A DNA stretch of 64,000 nt from DATMNR01 sp963702765 (GTDB taxonomy: Bacteria; Chloroflexota; Ktedonobacteria; Ktedonobacterales; Ktedonobacteraceae): assembly GCA_963702765.1 (NCBI GenBank), contig CAVPEB010000053.1:62001-126000 (forward strand), written 5' to 3'. Made by a program: the position numbers and the translations under genes. The notes below the pieces were generated by a model. The model was not told where the DNA came from. It saw only the letters and a program-made list of their open reading frames with translations, and ran no database searches. This document shows, in pieces, positions 42,018-50,627 of this stretch (positions within the stretch are counted from its first letter, which is position 1; each line of letters starts with the position of its first letter).

Positions 42018-44828
42018 ATGGAACAACAATCAATATTCGATACTAGCGAACATAAACGGTTAATGAATAATGGAGATGCCTGGAGGCATTGGGGACCGTA
42101 TCTGAGCGAACGGGCATGGGGAACTGTACGCGAGGATTATAGTCCTGACGGAAATGCCTGGGAGTACTTATCACATGATGCATCTCGATCAAGAGCTTAT
42201 CGTTGGAATGAGGATGGGTTAGCTGGAATTAGCGATGATAAAGGGCAGATGTGCTTTGCTATTGCTCTCTGGAATGGCAATGATCCAATTCTCAAAGAGC
42301 GTCTGTTTGGCGTAACAGGACCTCAAGGGAACCACGGCGAAGATGTGAAAGAGGTGTATTTTTACCTTGATAGTACGCCAACTCACAGCTATATGCGAAT
42401 GCTGTATAAATATCCCCAGGTAGCGTATCCCTATCAACAACTCATCGATGAAAATAGAAGGCGTAGTAGGAAAGATCCAGAGTATGAGTTGTTAGATACG
42501 GGTGTTTTTGCTGACAACCGCTATTTTGATGTGTTTGTTGAATATGCCAAGTCTGCTCCCGACGATATTTTGATTCGTATCAGGGTTATCAATCGTGGGC
42601 CAGAGCCTGCCATGCTCTATCTGCTGCCTACTATCTGGTTTCGCAATACCTGGTCCTGGGATATCGATGAAAGGTCTCCTCTTCTAAAGCAAGGAGAGGT
42701 GGTTGCACAAAATGGGCGCGATAAAACTGGCGAAGTAGGGGATAAATCACGACCCTACGTGTTGATAGAGGCACAGCACGCCATCCTGGGTGATTATCAT
42801 CTGTTTTGTGAAGCAACTATGCCATCCGATGATGTACTTTTCACCAATAACGATACAAATATGCAGCGGCTCTTTGGTGCTCCAAACGCTACTCCTTATG
42901 TCAAGGATGCCTTTCATGAATATCTTGTGCAGGGAAACACACTGGCGGTCAATCCGGCACGTGTCGGAACGAAGGCTTGTGCGTTATATACGCGAACAAT
43001 CGCTGCTGGTGCATCATTCACCTGGCGTTTGCGACTCACTAAGGTAAAGAGCACCGATGACGAAGACAGAAACTTTGCAGGACCTTTTGATGACTTCGAA
43101 TCAATATTCAGATTGAGCTTGCGAGAAGCTGACGAGTTCTTTACAGCTCTTCAACCAGCTCACCTGGATGAGGATCAACGGCAAGTACATCGTCAGGCTA
43201 TGGCAGGAATGCTGTGGAATAAACAGTTCTATCATTTTATTGTTGAGAAGTGGTTGCAAGGTGACCCGGATCAACCATTGCCGCCAACAGAACGTAAGTA
43301 TGGGCGTAATCGTGAATGGCGCCATCTGTACAATGAACGCGTGATGTCGATGCCGGACAAATGGGAATACCCCTGGTATGCCTCGTGGGACCTGGCATTT
43401 CATTGTATCCCGTTTGCGCTCATTGATAGCGATTTTGCTAAGAGCCAATTAGATCTGTTGATGCGAGAATGGTATATGCATCCAAATGGACAGCTTCCAG
43501 CATACGAGTGGGCTTTTGGAGATGTCAACCCGCCCGTGTTTGCCTGGGCTGCATGGCGAGTTTACAAAATTGACCAGGAGAAAACTGGTTATGCTGATCG
43601 TCAGTTTCTGGAGCGTGTCTTTCATAAACTGCTACTTAACTTTACGTGGTGGGTCAATCGTAAGGACTCAGAAGGTAAAAATGTCTTTCAAGGTGGATTT
43701 CTTGGACTTGACAATATCGGTGCATTTGATCGTAGCGCCCCTCTGCCAACGGGTGGCTTTATTGAGCAGAGTGATGGGACAAGTTGGATGGGTATGTTTA
43801 GCTTGAACATGATGACTATTGCGCTAGAACTGGCACTGAATAATCCTGTTTATGAAGATATCGCGTTGAAATTTTTTGAACATTTTCTGGCTATTGCCGC
43901 TGCGATGAACAATATAGCAGATGAGGGAATCAGGCTCTGGGATGAAGAAGATGAATTTTTCTATGATGTGCTACATTTGCCAGACGATACGTATCACCCA
44001 ATCAAAATTCGTTCACTCGTTGGACTGATCCCGTTGTGTGCGGTAGAGGTGCTAGATCCACAGGTGCTGGATGCACTACCAACTTTCAAATACAACCTTA
44101 CATGGTTTCTCAATTATCGTCCCGATCTTATGCACCTGGTTTCTCATTGGCAACAGCCTGAAGCCGGAGAACGTCGTCTACTAGCACTGGTGCGTGGTCA
44201 CCGTATGAAACGCCTTCTCAAACGTATGCTTGACTCTACGGAGTTTCTGAGCAACTTTGGTATTCGTTCTTTAAGTAAGTTTCATGCAACGCATCCATTT
44301 GAGTTACCTGTCGATGGTGTTACGTATCGCGTGCAATACGAGCCGGCTGAATCGCAATCCGAACTGTTTGGTGGTAACTCAAATTGGCGTGGCCCAATCT
44401 GGTTTCCTCTTAACTTCCTGCTTATCGAGTCTCTTCAGAAATTCTACTACTACTATGGCGATGATTTCAAAGTAGAGTGTCCTACAAATTCAGGCCAGTA
44501 CCTGAATCTAAAAGAGGTTGCCGATGAGCTATCACAGCGCCTCGTTCGACTCTTCCTACGTGATACAACAGGTCGTAGATCTTTCAACGGTGATTCTGAA
44601 TTATTTCAGCAAGATCCTCATTTCCGCGACTATCTTCTGTTTCATGAATTTTTTCATGGCGATAACGGCACAGGTCTCGGCGCAAGTCATCAAACAGGCT
44701 GGACGGGTCTTGTCGCAATGCTGCTTCAGCATTCCGGAATACCAAGAGGCGATGATCCTATGGGAATTTCAAGTAGTGAGCACAGGCAAACTGTTCCGCT
44801 TGATTTTGAATTCCCTGGAAGAAGTTGA
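42018..44828 (+). CDS. GH63-like glucosidase (MGH1-type)
   Basis: The 936-residue cytoplasmic-type glycoside hydrolase has no signal peptide. The N-terminal beta-sandwich includes 'HWGPYLSERAWGTVREDYS', and the C-terminal (alpha/alpha)6 barrel includes 'WEYPWYASWDLAFHCIPFAL', 'WDLAFH' (acid region), 'GNSNWRGPIWFPLNFLLIES' and 'GDNGTGLGASHQTGWTG'. These are the features of the GH63 family, which cleaves alpha-glucosides such as glucosylglycerate or mannosylglycerate. The exact substrate is not inferable. It stands alone. Confidence 0.87.
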   Translation: MEQQSIFDTSEHKRLMNNGDAWRHWGPYLSERAWGTVREDYSPDGNAWEYLSHDASRSRAYRWNEDGLAGISDDKGQMCFAIALWNGNDPILKERLFGVTGPQGNHGEDVKEVYFYLDSTPTHSYMRMLYKYPQVAYPYQQLIDENRRRSRKDPEYELLDTGVFADNRYFDVFVEYAKSAPDDILIRIRVINRGPEPAMLYLLPTIWFRNTWSWDIDERSPLLKQGEVVAQNGRDKTGEVGDKSRPYVLIEAQHAILGDYHLFCEATMPSDDVLFTNNDTNMQRLFGAPNATPYVKDAFHEYLVQGNTLAVNPARVGTKACALYTRTIAAGASFTWRLRLTKVKSTDDEDRNFAGPFDDFESIFRLSLREADEFFTALQPAHLDEDQRQVHRQAMAGMLWNKQFYHFIVEKWLQGDPDQPLPPTERKYGRNREWRHLYNERVMSMPDKWEYPWYASWDLAFHCIPFALIDSDFAKSQLDLLMREWYMHPNGQLPAYEWAFGDVNPPVFAWAAWRVYKIDQEKTGYADRQFLERVFHKLLLNFTWWVNRKDSEGKNVFQGGFLGLDNIGAFDRSAPLPTGGFIEQSDGTSWMGMFSLNMMTIALELALNNPVYEDIALKFFEHFLAIAAAMNNIADEGIRLWDEEDEFFYDVLHLPDDTYHPIKIRSLVGLIPLCAVEVLDPQVLDALPTFKYNLTWFLNYRPDLMHLVSHWQQPEAGERRLLALVRGHRMKRLLKRMLDSTEFLSNFGIRSLSKFHATHPFELPVDGVTYRVQYEPAESQSELFGGNSNWRGPIWFPLNFLLIESLQKFYYYYGDDFKVECPTNSGQYLNLKEVADELSQRLVRLFLRDTTGRRSFNGDSELFQQDPHFRDYLLFHEFFHGDNGTGLGASHQTGWTGLVAMLLQHSGIPRGDDPMGISSSEHRQTVPLDFEFPGRS

Positions 44829-44847
44829 CCTTAGCGCATAATTACAC

Positions 44848-45999
44848 TCATCTTCCTAAAATCGTAGTAGCTTGCGACGAAAGCAATCCTCCGCTGCCGT
44901 GAGCAACTGCTAGCATTGCGTTTTCAACTTGTCTTGGGCCACATTGACCACGCAATTGACGGGTGGCTTCGATAATGAGGAAGATGCCACGCATACCAGG
45001 ATGATTGGAAGATAAACCTCCGCCATCTGTATTGACAGGTAATTGGCCGCCCAATGAGATACGGCCTTCCTGCACAAATGCTCCTCCCTCGCCTTTCTTA
45101 CAAAATCCTAGATCTTCAAGTAACAATAATACAGTGATGGTGAAAGAATCATATATCATCGCCATATCTATATCACCTGGTGTTACTCCAGCTTCTGAGA
45201 AGGCTCGTGGTGCAGTAGTTGCTGCGGCGGTGACAGTCAAATCAGGCATTTGCGAGATCTGAGCATGCGTATGGCTTTCACTGCTTCCCAGTACAAAAAT
45301 GGGAGGTTGCTTCAGGTCTCTGGCGCGTTCTTCTGTCGTGACCAATACGGCACCTCCGCCATCGCTGACAACGCAACAGTCAAGTAGATGTAGCGGGTCA
45401 GCAATCATTCGCGAATCGAGGACATCTTGCACAGTGATTACATCACGATACATCGCGAGAGGATTGAGACTGGCATGCATGCGTGTCGTTACAGCAATTG
45501 CCGCAAGCTGTTCCGAAGTTGTTCCATACTGGTACATGTGCCTGCGAGCTGCCATCGCGTAAGCTCCAACAAGTGTATTGCCATATGGAGATTCGTAAGT
45601 TGCTTCGGGAATGGTCGCTGGCCTTGTTCCTGTGCCGATCATACGGCCGCGGCTGGAGAGCTGATTGCTGGCATAACTGATCAAGGCTACTTCGCATTTG
45701 CCTGCGCGAATTGCGGCAACCGCATGATTCAGATGGGCTTCAAAGGAGGAACCTCCGATAGAGGTACTATCACTGTAGCGTGGAAAAAGCTGTAGATATT
45801 CACAAAGCATCACTGTCGGCATTCCTAAAGTTTGCGAGCTACAAAACACGCCATCAATATCTGCTTTGCGTAGTCCGCTATCAACTAGCGCGCGCTGCAG
45901 AGCCTGTGCATGCAATTGCATTTCGGTCATATGAGGAACCCGGCCATAATCTGATTCAGCGACACCGACAATCGCTATACGTCCGTTATAAGCAGGCAT
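44848..45999 (-). CDS. Thiolase-family / SCP-x-like acyl-CoA enzyme
   Basis: The 383-residue protein has 'SDYGRVPHMTEMQLHAQALQ', the nucleophile region 'DGVFCSSQTLGM', 'HPGMRG' and the C-terminal 'AHGSGGLLSSQATTILGR'. It belongs to the lipid-transfer-protein/thiolase group that often works with a DUF35 OB-fold partner. Such a partner (46443) is divergent across a shared 440-bp promoter region. The Cys nucleophile is in a divergent context, so the reaction is uncertain. ATG 45999 follows AAGGAGC. Confidence 0.85.
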   Translation of the reverse strand: MPAYNGRIAIVGVAESDYGRVPHMTEMQLHAQALQRALVDSGLRKADIDGVFCSSQTLGMPTVMLCEYLQLFPRYSDSTSIGGSSFEAHLNHAVAAIRAGKCEVALISYASNQLSSRGRMIGTGTRPATIPEATYESPYGNTLVGAYAMAARRHMYQYGTTSEQLAAIAVTTRMHASLNPLAMYRDVITVQDVLDSRMIADPLHLLDCCVVSDGGGAVLVTTEERARDLKQPPIFVLGSSESHTHAQISQMPDLTVTAAATTAPRAFSEAGVTPGDIDMAMIYDSFTITVLLLLEDLGFCKKGEGGAFVQEGRISLGGQLPVNTDGGGLSSNHPGMRGIFLIIEATRQLRGQCGPRQVENAMLAVAHGSGGLLSSQATTILGR

Positions 46000-46161
46000 A
46001 AGGTGGTTGCTCCTTCGCTCGTTAGATGTCCAGGTATTTGTGCGTATATTGTGGCTGGCCCGGTGACCCGATTATAGCCTTTTTACTTGTGGTAAAACAA
46101 GAGGAACATCTTAAAGAAGCAATATTCTGTGAAATGGTTGCTGATCAATAAGCTACCATCA

Positions 46162-46217
46162 ATATAACGTTTATAACATTTGTAACAATTTCTTGCATCA
46201 CATATAACGGTTGTAAA
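46162..46217. repeat. Two phased sets of 9-bp repeats (TTGTAAC-like)
   Basis: 7-base cores start at 46162 (ATATAAC), 46171 (TTATAAC) and 46180 (TTGTAAC), then after a 13-bp step at 46193 (TTGCATC), 46202 (ATATAAC) and 46211 (TTGTAAA). Each set has exact 9-bp spacing. It lies in the divergent promoter region of the thiolase and DUF35 genes. Confidence 0.55.
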
Positions 46218-46315
46218 CAATATTTCCGAAAATACTATTTGGACGTATATTTCTTCAGACTTGTGCTCTACCTTTAGCATGGAGTATGAGAATTTGGGAG
46301 TATCTCCAGTTGTAA

Positions 46316-46351
46316 TTGTAACGCTTGCATCAGTTGCATCACTTGTAACTG
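46316..46351. repeat. Four tandem 9-bp repeats (TTGYAWCNN)
   Basis: TTGTAACGC, TTGCATCAG, TTGCATCAC and TTGTAACTG run head to tail with no gaps, about 90 bp before the DUF35 gene. The unit is the reverse complement of that at 2270-2323. It probably binds an oligomerising regulator. Confidence 0.6.
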
Positions 46352-46442
46352 TATGATTTATAAAAGTGTGAGTTGTTTATGGCAGTATCAGGTCTAAGAT
46401 GGTAAGATACCCTACAGTAAGCGAATAAGAGAAAGGGTCCAA

Positions 46443-46859
46443 ATGGCAGAATCTACTCGACCAAAACCATTACCAGTAATAACGGAAGAGAATCGTCCTT
46501 TCTGGGAAGGATGCCAGCAGGGAAAATTACTGTTGCAACAATGTAGTAAGTGTTATCACTATCAATTTTATCCGCGATTATACTGTATGCAATGTAGTTC
46601 AGAGACTCTGCAATGGGTTGAAGCTAATGGACGAGGTGTCATCTACTCCTTTACAATTATTTACCAGAATAAGTCACCTGAGTTTGTACATGAAACCCCA
46701 TACAACGTGGCGATTGTGCAATTAGAAGAAGGTCCCCGCCTTTTGAGTAATATTGTCGATGTTGGTGCAACGGAATTGCAAGTTGATCTACCTGTGACCG
46801 TGGTCTTTGACCAGGTAACTGATACGATCACTTTGCCTCGCTTTAGACCACTCCGTTAA
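46443..46859 (+). CDS. Zinc-ribbon/OB-fold acyl-CoA-associated protein (DUF35)
   Basis: The 138-residue protein has the rubredoxin-like ribbon 'CSKCYHYQFYPRLYCMQC' (two CxxC pairs) and a C-terminal OB fold ('GVIYSFTIIYQ', 'PYNVAIVQLEEGPRLLSNI'). Such proteins bind acyl-CoA and partner with SCP-x-type thiolases. The divergent gene is of that kind. ATG 46443 follows GAGAAAGGG. Confidence 0.9.
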   Translation: MAESTRPKPLPVITEENRPFWEGCQQGKLLLQQCSKCYHYQFYPRLYCMQCSSETLQWVEANGRGVIYSFTIIYQNKSPEFVHETPYNVAIVQLEEGPRLLSNIVDVGATELQVDLPVTVVFDQVTDTITLPRFRPLR

Positions 46860-46873
46860 ATATTCAGACCATT

Positions 46874-47650
46874 TCATATGAAATACTCTTCTACTTGCAT
46901 CTGTTTCCAAAGCCTGATCTTTGTAATGCCTAGTTCGTATAGCATATGCTCTGTTTGCTGATGTGCCTGTGCTATGCCTCTGGGATTGTGCGCGTCCGAG
47001 CCAACACTAATAGGTGTGCGATGCAGCAAGCAGGCTTTAGCAAGCCTGCGCACGAGACTATGATAACGTAACATATCGAACCCGTTGATCTCCAATGCGA
47101 CATCATAACTTGTCGCTTCAGCAGCCAGGCGTTCAAGTTCTTCATCAAAAGTTGGCGGGAGATAAGGATTATTCACACGTAATCGCACGGGATGACTAAT
47201 GACGCTGAAATACCCGCTCCTGACTGCTTTACGCAATAGTTCAAAGTATTGAAGCCAGAGAGTTTCCCCTTCTTCTCTGCTCCATTTGTAATTTCTTTCA
47301 AATTGAACACCATTGATTTCATGCACAGAACCAATCAAAAAATCCCAGTCATATTCTTGAATGAATGCATATATCAGCTCATTCTTTTCAGGAATAAAGT
47401 CCACTTCCAGACCCAGACGTATTTCAACGTTTGCCTGAGTGGCTGCTGCAAGAACATCTCCGGTATACTTGCTGAAAGTGAGTAGAGGCCCTTCTGGTTC
47501 AAGATGATGTAGTGCGATTCGTGTTTCTTGCATTTGAAAGACATGTTCAGAAAGGCCAAGTACTCGTAATCCCTTCTGCTGGGCTGCCATGGCCATTTGC
47601 AAAGCAGAGCTGCGTGATAGATGACTATGCATGTCAGTATCTATGGTCAT
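46874..47650 (-). CDS. PHP-family phosphatase (histidinol-phosphatase-like)
   Basis: The 258-residue metal hydrolase has the HxH motif 'DTDMHSHLSRSSALQ', 'LGLSEHVFQ', an internal Glu/Asp cluster 'EIRLGLEVDFIPEKNELI' and the terminal 'ISVGSDAHNPRGIA'. Substrates in this family are histidinol phosphate or other phosphate esters. It is convergent with the DUF35 gene at a 14-bp gap. No his genes are nearby, so histidine synthesis is only one possibility. Confidence 0.85.
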   Translation of the reverse strand: MTIDTDMHSHLSRSSALQMAMAAQQKGLRVLGLSEHVFQMQETRIALHHLEPEGPLLTFSKYTGDVLAAATQANVEIRLGLEVDFIPEKNELIYAFIQEYDWDFLIGSVHEINGVQFERNYKWSREEGETLWLQYFELLRKAVRSGYFSVISHPVRLRVNNPYLPPTFDEELERLAAEATSYDVALEINGFDMLRYHSLVRRLAKACLLHRTPISVGSDAHNPRGIAQAHQQTEHMLYELGITKIRLWKQMQVEEYFI

Positions 47651-47692
47651 CTAAGATCTATTCTCCCCTGGGTTCATGTTACGGAGGTTCAC

Positions 47693-48386
47693 TCACTGAC
47701 GAACAACTGAGATAGCGAAACCATCGGTATAGTCATCATCCATTGCAAGGTCAAGCGAAATCAAGCGTGGATCACTGGCGATGCGTTTGTTATATGCTAC
47801 GATGCCAGCCATGCCTTCATCTTGAGGTTCTTCGAAGCCTTTGCCATTTCGTATGCAGTTGTCCGCAACAATGATGCTTCCAGGCCGTGACAGGCGTAGT
47901 GCCCAATCGAGGTACTGTGGATAGGGAGGCTTATCAGCATCGATGAAGATGAGATCAAAGGGCGCTTCTTGTTCGAGATGTGGAAGCAAGTCAAGAGCAT
48001 TGCCAACGCGAACCTCTGCTCGATCACTTACACCTGCCTGTGTGAATGCATCACGCACTAACTCAGCATGTATTGGATTTATTTCCAGGGTAATGAAGCG
48101 GCCGTCGGCAGGTAATGCTCGAGATAGCCAGATACCACTATAGCCCACCCAACGAGCCAATTTCCAGAATTTTGTGCGCATTACAGGCAACAGCCAGGAG
48201 GTGTAGGAATTTCCCCTGGATAGGAGAAATTTGAATTTCAGGTAATCCAGCCCTTTTTGCAGCTTCTAAAGCATGTTTTAACCCATCATCTTCAGCAGCA
48301 AACGTACGAGTAATCGCTTCTGTAATATTGCGACGAGTTATTGCCTCTTGTTGTAATCCTGTCATCTCTGAATTGTCTTGAACCAT
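47693..48386 (-). pseudogene. Class I O-methyltransferase (catechol/caffeoyl-CoA type) with one frameshift
   Basis: ATG 48386 follows AAAGGAA. The first frame ends at the SAM motif 'ILEIGSLGGL', and the second continues 'YSGIWLSRALPADGRFITLEINP' (in part), 'PFDLIFIDADKPPYPQYLDWAL' (in part) and 'DGFAISVVRQ'. One extra G in a GGG run near 48143-48150 explains it. Without it the protein would be about 230 residues, normal for the metal-dependent group. Either a pseudogene or a base-call error in a homopolymer. Confidence 0.8.
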
Positions 48387-48715
48387 AATGGAAAGTTCCT
48401 TTCGTGAACTAATTTCTTATAGTCTTTTGTTTAAAAGCACTGCGTTTGCTATACTATTAGCGGATTCGGTGCATTATTCAATTGGACTTGCATGAAGTCA
48501 TGTGGAATCAGCTTTTCAAGCGAAAGATTGCGCTGTTTTTTAGTGCTACCAAAGCAGATTGTCCTTATTATGCTTTATTATTATCTATAATAGCAAAATC
48601 GAAGGGAGGTGTCTTGTTAGTAACTAGCGAATAGAGAAGCAATCTCTATGAAAATCATTCAAGTCTTCTCCTATTAGGGAGAAAGTAGTTTCATAATTTG
48701 GAGGATTTTTATCAT

Positions 48716-49261
48716 ATGGCAAGTAATACTGCAACTGCTGTTGAGGCCCCAGGATTTCCCTGGTGGGTAGTCCTCATTGAAGGTATCTTTGCACTGATTT
48801 TCGGACTTTTTTTAATCACTGCACCTGGTTCTACTTCAGTATTCCTGGTTACAGTACTAGGATTCTACTGGCTCATCCGCGGAATATTCTCGATAGTCGA
48901 GATCTTTATCCCCAATACTGGCACTCATTGGGGATGGCTATTGTTTATGGGCATTCTCGGTATTATTGCTGGAATGGTAGTGCTTCGTCACCCATTATAT
49001 GCTACCGCACTAGTAGGCACTTTCCTGATAGTCTTTTTGGCTGTTGATGGATTGATCATGGGTATTGTGGGATTGATCAAGGCTTTTACCGGTGGAGGTT
49101 GGGGACCAGGCATTCTTGGAATATTGACCATCATAATTGCACTCTTCTTATTCGCAAACGTTTTTGGAGCAGTCCTTGCTCTACCTGTCATCCTGGGCGC
49201 ATTTATGATTGTTGGTGGTATTGTTGCCATCTTCTATTCATTCCGTATCCGTAGGGCTTAA
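48716..49261 (+). CDS. HdeD/DUF308-family membrane protein
   Basis: The 181-residue protein has six hydrophobic helices including 'WWVVLIEGIFALIFGLFLI' and repeated Gly-rich 'GILGIIAGMVVLRHPLYA'. HdeD-like proteins are small inner-membrane proteins linked to acid stress in enterics; in this lineage the role is unknown. ATG 48716 has a GGAGG site; the TTG at 48698 overlaps that site. A terminator follows at 49282. Confidence 0.82.
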   Translation: MASNTATAVEAPGFPWWVVLIEGIFALIFGLFLITAPGSTSVFLVTVLGFYWLIRGIFSIVEIFIPNTGTHWGWLLFMGILGIIAGMVVLRHPLYATALVGTFLIVFLAVDGLIMGIVGLIKAFTGGGWGPGILGILTIIIALFLFANVFGAVLALPVILGAFMIVGGIVAIFYSFRIRRA

Positions 49262-49281
49262 TACACTCAAAGATCTCAACG

Positions 49282-49310
49282 AGGAGCAGGATAATCAACA
49301 TCCTGCTCCT
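49282..49310 (+). terminator. Intrinsic terminator after HdeD-like gene
   Basis: 11-bp arms AGGAGCAGGAT / ATCCTGCTCCT with a 7-nt loop, then TTGTTGTTC. The following 400 bp up to 49715 hold nothing recognisable. Confidence 0.8.
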
Positions 49311-49714
49311 TGTTGTTCGTCAATGTGAATATTTGATGTGGGAAAGGATCATCATTGTAATTCTGCAATTGATTTTTCACGGAAGAAACAGCCATTCTTG
49401 CGCATGGGTTAAAGAGGGAAAAGCGAGTTGGATACACATCACAAGATTTTATCAACATCGCAGACATTCCTTGACTTACTCTTCTTCTGCCAGTATACTC
49501 AATATATGAGTACTTAAAACTTGAGTTTGGACATTACTCTCATTAAGAAATGCGCTTCGTCTTTACAGTGATGTCAAACTACTCCACTCGGTGCAGCGAG
49601 CGGTGCAAGGGAAAGTACTCTTATTGTTTGAAAATCTGAAAATGTTCTGTCCTTCAATTTTTGTCCCTCGTACATTTAGCAGAGGTGGATAATGTTGAAT
49701 TTGTATTAGCTTAA

Positions 49715-50518
49715 TCACATATTCTTTCGGCTTTTGATGAAAATAAAATCGTTCGTAAAACTTGCAAGCTGACCATCAGGCTTTTGTACTATTTCAAAAT
49801 ATGTATGTATACGATTATTACTTTCTAAAATATACTGCGATAGCCTGGCTTTTTCGTCTAAAGGCATTTGTGAGCGGGCAGTCCAATCATCATATTCGTG
49901 TGTTTTTCGAAAGAATTCCATATGTTCGATTGATAGATCTGCTTCCTTTAAAAGCGCTTGCCACTCCTCCGATGTGCATGATCTCCCATGAGATGGGTCA
50001 CGCCATTTTTCGATGGTATTGTCGAATATGTCGAGTTCTTCATCGCTTGGCGCCATGCAATCAATCAGCAGGAATAGTCCTCCCGTTTTTAAGACTCGCG
50101 CAACTTCAAACACGAATTTGGATAAATCTGGAAAATGGTGTGGTGCGATTCTGCACGTAACGCGATCAAAACTTTCTGACGAAAATGGAAGTTGTTCAGC
50201 ATCTGCCACTTGAAAGAGTGCATTGGTTACACCTTGAGCCAGTATAAACTCCCGCGCTTTTTCAAGCATGCGAGGCGTCAAATCTGTGACTGTTACCTGA
50301 GATACAAATGGCGCGATGGCAAGAGCTGTGTGTCCACCTCCAGTGGCGATATCGAGAGCTGTAAGTTGTGGATTCCACTCTCCCAATTCAATGAGGCGTT
50401 GTAAGTCGTCTCCAGAACGATGTGAGAAACTGGTGACATAGTTTGCGGCAGTGCGCGAAAAATAGTCCTGTACCTGTGATTTTTTCAGTTCATCGTCTGG
50501 CTGAGATGTATCTGTCAT
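49715..50518 (-). CDS. Class I SAM-dependent methyltransferase (UbiE-like)
   Basis: The product is 267 residues from ATG 50518, which has GGAGAAGGGA upstream and is preferred to the frame start at 50560. SAM motif I is 'ALDIATGGGHTALAIAPFV' (in part) and further blocks are 'VTDLTPRMLEKA', 'ADAEQLPFSSESFDRVTCRI' and 'VLKTGGLFLLIDCMAPSD'. The substrate is unknown; quinones, lipids or small metabolites are possible. Divergent from recD2. Confidence 0.85.
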   Translation of the reverse strand: MTDTSQPDDELKKSQVQDYFSRTAANYVTSFSHRSGDDLQRLIELGEWNPQLTALDIATGGGHTALAIAPFVSQVTVTDLTPRMLEKAREFILAQGVTNALFQVADAEQLPFSSESFDRVTCRIAPHHFPDLSKFVFEVARVLKTGGLFLLIDCMAPSDEELDIFDNTIEKWRDPSHGRSCTSEEWQALLKEADLSIEHMEFFRKTHEYDDWTARSQMPLDEKARLSQYILESNNRIHTYFEIVQKPDGQLASFTNDFIFIKSRKNM

Positions 50519-50627
50519 ATGTGAATATTTCCCTTCTCCTGGTATGTAAGTTGTGTCCAACCTGATATCTATATTATACTGGCAGTAATATTGAAAGCTT
50601 TCATCATCATGAATGTGGAAAAAGTGA

